Assembly: GCA_008330645.1 (NCBI GenBank)
Contig: VLTN01000017.1
Span: 62,001-126,000 of the forward strand
DNA: 64,000 nt
Reading direction: 5' to 3'
Origin: Cafeteria roenbergensis
Taxonomy: Eukaryota; Sar; Bigyra; Bicosoecida; Cafeteriaceae
The position numbers and the translations under genes are program-made. Numbering within the stretch: the stretch's first letter is position 1; every line of letters starts with the position of its first letter. The notes under the pieces were generated by a model. The model was not told the origin of the DNA. It saw only the letters and a program-made list of their open reading frames with translations, and did no database searches. Positions 63,067-64,000 of the stretch are shown here, in pieces.

Positions 63067-64000
63067 TCACCTCATGGCACCCCTCCGCAACCTCCTCGCA
63101 ACCACCACGTGCGGCAGCGAGTCGGCGCCCGGAAAGTTCGTCCCTCGCGGGGTCGCGTGCTCAGCAGCCAGGATGACTCCGCGAGCGCCGGCTCCGGGCG
63201 GGCACACGACCAGAGGCGTCCGGCTGTCGGCTTGCATGGCGTCCATGTACCGCAGCTGCTGCCTCGCCTTGCTCTGCAGTCGTCCCACGGCGAGCCGTCG
63301 TCTGCGTGCAGCCGCATCCTCGACTGCGGCGGCGTGCCTGCCCTCCCAGCGCTCGCGTCTGCGCGCCACAGCTTCCAGGTGCGAGCGGCGCCGCTCTTCG
63401 TCCTCGTGTTGCGGCCAGGAGGTCGAAGCGTTCGCCCACGCAGCTGGCCCGTAGCCCCCGCTGGTCAGCAGCGTCCGCCACGGGTCGGTGCTATCCTTGG
63501 CATCTTGCGAGGTGTCGTGGGTTGCGCCATGTCGCAGCCGCTCGGCGGTCTGCGGTCTGCGCGCCGAGACGGGGCTGCTCGGGCGGGGAAGTGACGGGGG
63601 CAAGCGTCGTTGCACTGGCAGCTCGCCGAAAAATGTCTGCTCCAGTTTCGCCGGCGTCTCTGTTGCCAAAGCGCGAAGCGAGTCATGCAATCGCTGGCTC
63701 CCGCGCCGCGGGTCCACGTGAACGGGTGGCACAAACGTTTGCTGCATTGCCTTCGTGATGTCGTACCACCGAATGCTTCCCCGCTGCGATTTGTCGAGCT
63801 CGGCGCAAGCGGCCATGACCTCGTCGTGGCTCAGCGCCAGGTTGAGATGCTCCGGGCCGAGCACCTTGGCAAACGTCTCGTAGCTCAGGTCGCCGTGCCC
63901 GCTGTCGTCGAATGTCTTGAAGAGGCGGCGCAGCACTTTAGAGTGCTCCGTCCTGGCTGGGACCTCCACACCGTCGTTGTCTCCAGCACCTGCGGCGCCT
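63067..64000 (-). CDS. EF-hand protein, N-terminus off the window
   Basis: The frame is open from the TGA at 63067-63069 to the right edge (about 310 codons seen), so the start lies outside. Two EF-hands are visible: FKTFDDSGHGDLSYETF, with loop DDSGHGDLSYET, and LDKSQRGSIRWYDITKAM, with loop DKSQRGSIRWYD. Loop 1 has Thr and loop 2 Asp at position 12 in place of the usual Glu, and loop 2 has Arg at position 5, so calcium binding may be weak. The rest is basic and Arg/Ala-rich with a probable helical segment (EEERRRSHLEAVARRRERWEGR). Resemblance is to EF-hand proteins of cilia and the cytoskeleton in general, but no specific family can be named. It is convergent with PRP38A over about 200 bp. 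Confidence 0.75.
   Translation of the reverse strand, partial: GAAGAGDNDGVEVPARTEHSKVLRRLFKTFDDSGHGDLSYETFAKVLGPEHLNLALSHDEVMAACAELDKSQRGSIRWYDITKAMQQTFVPPVHVDPRRGSQRLHDSLRALATETPAKLEQTFFGELPVQRRLPPSLPRPSSPVSARRPQTAERLRHGATHDTSQDAKDSTDPWRTLLTSGGYGPAAWANASTSWPQHEDEERRRSHLEAVARRRERWEGRHAAAVEDAAARRRRLAVGRLQSKARQQLRYMDAMQADSRTPLVVCPPGAGARGVILAAEHATPRGTNFPGADSLPHVVVARRLRRGAMR

Overview
The window is GC-rich nuclear DNA from a unicellular eukaryote. Genes carry short spliceosomal introns, housekeeping proteins are typically eukaryotic (APC1, SPC25, SF3B3, PRP38A, NAA30, MOCS1A), and many proteins are swollen by Ala/Ser/Gly/Pro-rich inserts. A GC-rich alga or other free-living protist fits best, but nothing here fixes the lineage. 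Twelve introns can be placed: eleven start GTGAG and one GTAAG, and all twelve end GCAG. No rRNA, tRNA, CRISPR array or transposon was recognised.

Layout. 1-2836 (-) is an NRF/acyltransferase-3 membrane protein running off the left edge; 3050-4424 (+) is the kinetochore protein SPC25 in four exons; 4720-12723 (-) is an outsized APC1; 13087-19533 (+) is a 2148-residue disordered protein of unknown function; 20088-21608 (+) is a coiled-coil protein built on an 18-residue repeat.

22057-44208 is the centre of interest: two tandem giant genes, each with a signal peptide, an integrin-alpha-like FG-GAP region, a Ser/Thr/Pro stalk, a Cys-rich module, about nine membrane helices and a cytosolic tail. 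The central 9.4 kb of the two genes is nearly identical, while the first ~195 residues of the large exon and the last 130-160 residues have diverged. Copy A has two frame disruptions in C-runs relative to intact copy B.

44386-45657 (-) is an unrecognised protein; 45868-46581 (+) NAA30; 46930-48558 (-) MOCS1A/MoaA; 48696-50723 (+) lysyl-tRNA synthetase with an organelle-type leader; 51139-55820 (-) SF3B3; 56001-56972 (+) a four-helix membrane protein with a 26-nt microexon; 57525-58631 (-) inositol monophosphatase; 58774-59240 (+) a Nudix hydrolase with a 5-nt insertion in its Nudix box; 59241-61958 a visibly AT-richer stretch without a convincing gene; 61959-62864 (+) PRP38A; 63067-64000 (-) an EF-hand protein running off the right edge.

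Genes are dense and mostly arranged as divergent pairs separated by 137-363 bp, so shared bidirectional promoters are likely. There is no operon-like pathway. The functional themes are mitosis (SPC25, APC1), splicing (SF3B3, PRP38A) and a pair of giant cell-surface proteins undergoing concerted evolution.
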